NCBI GenBank assembly: GCA_038125995.1
Contig: JAYPEX010000016.1
Location: forward strand, 1-33,207
Source of the DNA: MAG-120531 sp038125995
GTDB taxonomy: Bacteria > Bacteroidota > Bacteroidia > Flavobacteriales > Flavobacteriaceae
DNA: 33,207 nucleotides
Direction: 5' to 3'
Shown here piece after piece: positions 32,352 through 33,207 of this stretch. The notes below the pieces were generated by a model. That model was not told the origin of the DNA and did not search any database. It was given only the letters and a program-made list of their open reading frames with translations. Made by a program: the position numbers and the translations under genes. How positions within the stretch are numbered: position 1 is the stretch's first letter; each line of letters opens with the position of its first letter.

Positions 32352-33207
32352 TGAAGTATTTTATAGGATTTCTTTTTAGTGTTTTAAGCCTTTCACTGAC
32401 TGCTCAAGTAAGTCTAAGCAGTGACAAGGACCACGTTTTGGTTCACGGTAGTAAAGGGAGTTACTATGTGCTCACCCAAAGTGGTTACTATAAAGGATCC
32501 GAGTTGGAATTGTCGGAGTTCAAACCTTATAAAGATTCCCTGGTGGTAGAATCACCGATTCCCCTATCACAGCTCAACATCAACTACATCGACAGCATTC
32601 CCTATTTAATTGCTCCTATTGATGGTTATGTCTACCGATTTAAAGACGAACAATTAAAACGCATTGACAAAGGCTTACGCCAGGCTAACGATTACGATCC
32701 ACTTTACTTTACACTAGACAAAAAACTCTATTCTCTGGGTGGACATATTGTCTTTAACAACCGTAATAGCTTACAGGTGTTCAACGAGCAAACAAAAAAT
32801 TGGGAGCTGTTAACCACCACTGGAACTATTCCAAAGGGCATCAAAAATGGATTTTATTCACTCAAAGGAAAAGAGCTTTGGGTGTATCACGCTCATGAAA
32901 TTGAATATGATTTTGATGAAAGTATCCTAAAAAATGCTTTTTCACTCGATTTAGAACAATTGCAGTGGCGTGAGCGCGGGATTGTCAACCCTGTTTTTAA
33001 CGAGCAGACCGCTTTTAGCGCTTTACAGTATGTGAGTGGTCCAAACACTATTGAACTATTTAACCGTAAGACCGCAATCTCCTACTCGATTGATCTGGAT
33101 CAAAACACCTTAACAACAACTCCAGTAGAAACACTGATTCCAATTGCTGCCAATTCCATTTCCATGGGCAACAATCAGTGGCTTTATACCACCATTGGCA
33201 CTGATGG
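32351..33207 (+). CDS. Secreted protein with Kelch-like/beta-propeller character (truncated by window end)
   Basis: An open frame of 285 codons runs off the end of the window. It begins with GTG, whose G is the last base of the preceding TAG stop. Residues 1-18 form a signal peptide (MKYFIGFLFSVLSLSLTA, cleavage before Gln19). The mature part has repeated short beta-like segments. LYSLGGHIVFN followed by LQVFNEQTKNWELL (about 126-154) looks like a Kelch blade, and other W and aromatic positions recur (LEQLQWRERG near 201-210). I do not recognise a family. Tight coupling to the sugar transferase suggests a role in the same surface locus, but this is inference. Confidence 0.7.
   Translation, partial: MKYFIGFLFSVLSLSLTAQVSLSSDKDHVLVHGSKGSYYVLTQSGYYKGSELELSEFKPYKDSLVVESPIPLSQLNINYIDSIPYLIAPIDGYVYRFKDEQLKRIDKGLRQANDYDPLYFTLDKKLYSLGGHIVFNNRNSLQVFNEQTKNWELLTTTGTIPKGIKNGFYSLKGKELWVYHAHEIEYDFDESILKNAFSLDLEQLQWRERGIVNPVFNEQTAFSALQYVSGPNTIELFNRKTAISYSIDLDQNTLTTTPVETLIPIAANSISMGNNQWLYTTIGTD

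Noticed and set aside
1..33207. CRISPR arrays, insertion sequences, integrases, phage genes, rRNA
   Set aside because: I found no regularly spaced repeats, transposase or integrase motifs, or rRNA segments in the window.

Overview
The window looks like a chromosomal segment of a member of the Bacteroidota, most likely the family Flavobacteriaceae. The evidence is the gliding and type IX secretion genes gldB, gldC, gldJ and porV, a division/cell-wall (dcw) cluster with a very long FtsZ tail and a PASTA-tailed FtsI, a UpxY-type NusG paralogue, a DUF2452 protein, and many promoters with the flavobacterial -7 element TAnnTTTG. Coding DNA is moderately AT-rich. I cannot name the species.

Layout. 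(1) 1-530: tRNA-Arg(UCG), a small DUF2452 gene and a terminator shared with the converging ftsZ. (2) 544-15880, minus strand: a tightly overlapped dcw operon read mraZ-rsmH-ftsL-ftsI-murE-mraY-murD-ftsW-murG-murC-ftsQ-ftsA-ftsZ. It makes the peptidoglycan precursor, flips or polymerises it at the septum and builds the Z ring. (3) 15881-16145: a dense control region with a -7 box, three 10-bp-spaced MraZ-type repeats, an 11-bp inverted repeat around them, a 14-bp palindrome and a lone opposite-facing MraZ-type site. (4) 16146-19164, plus strand: a polyprenyl diphosphate synthase and a DnaG primase whose N-terminal zinc ligands have all been replaced. (5) 19168-21325: nadE facing away from gldB-gldC, with overlapping divergent promoters around an inverted repeat. 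(6) 21327-22700, minus: an alpha/beta hydrolase followed by engB.

(7) 22938-25553: pdhA (E1 alpha) and pdhC (E2 with two lipoyl domains), closed by a terminator. (8) 25664-29775: porV, gldJ and murF; porU does not lie between porV and gldJ. (9) 29781-30233, minus: a small secreted protein resembling a TonB receptor plug without a barrel. (10) 30234-30769: a gene-poor stretch that falls to about 11% G+C at 30481-30720 and ends in a strong tandem promoter. (11) 30770 to the end: upxY, a hairpin with an ops-like sequence, an undecaprenyl-phosphate sugar-1-phosphate transferase and a truncated secreted protein. This looks like the start of an exopolysaccharide or capsule locus that continues beyond the window.

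Most of the window is housekeeping DNA. The least explained parts are the control region upstream of mraZ, the nadE/gldB promoter pair, the upxY promoter and its downstream hairpin, the AT-rich gap, and the plug-only protein.
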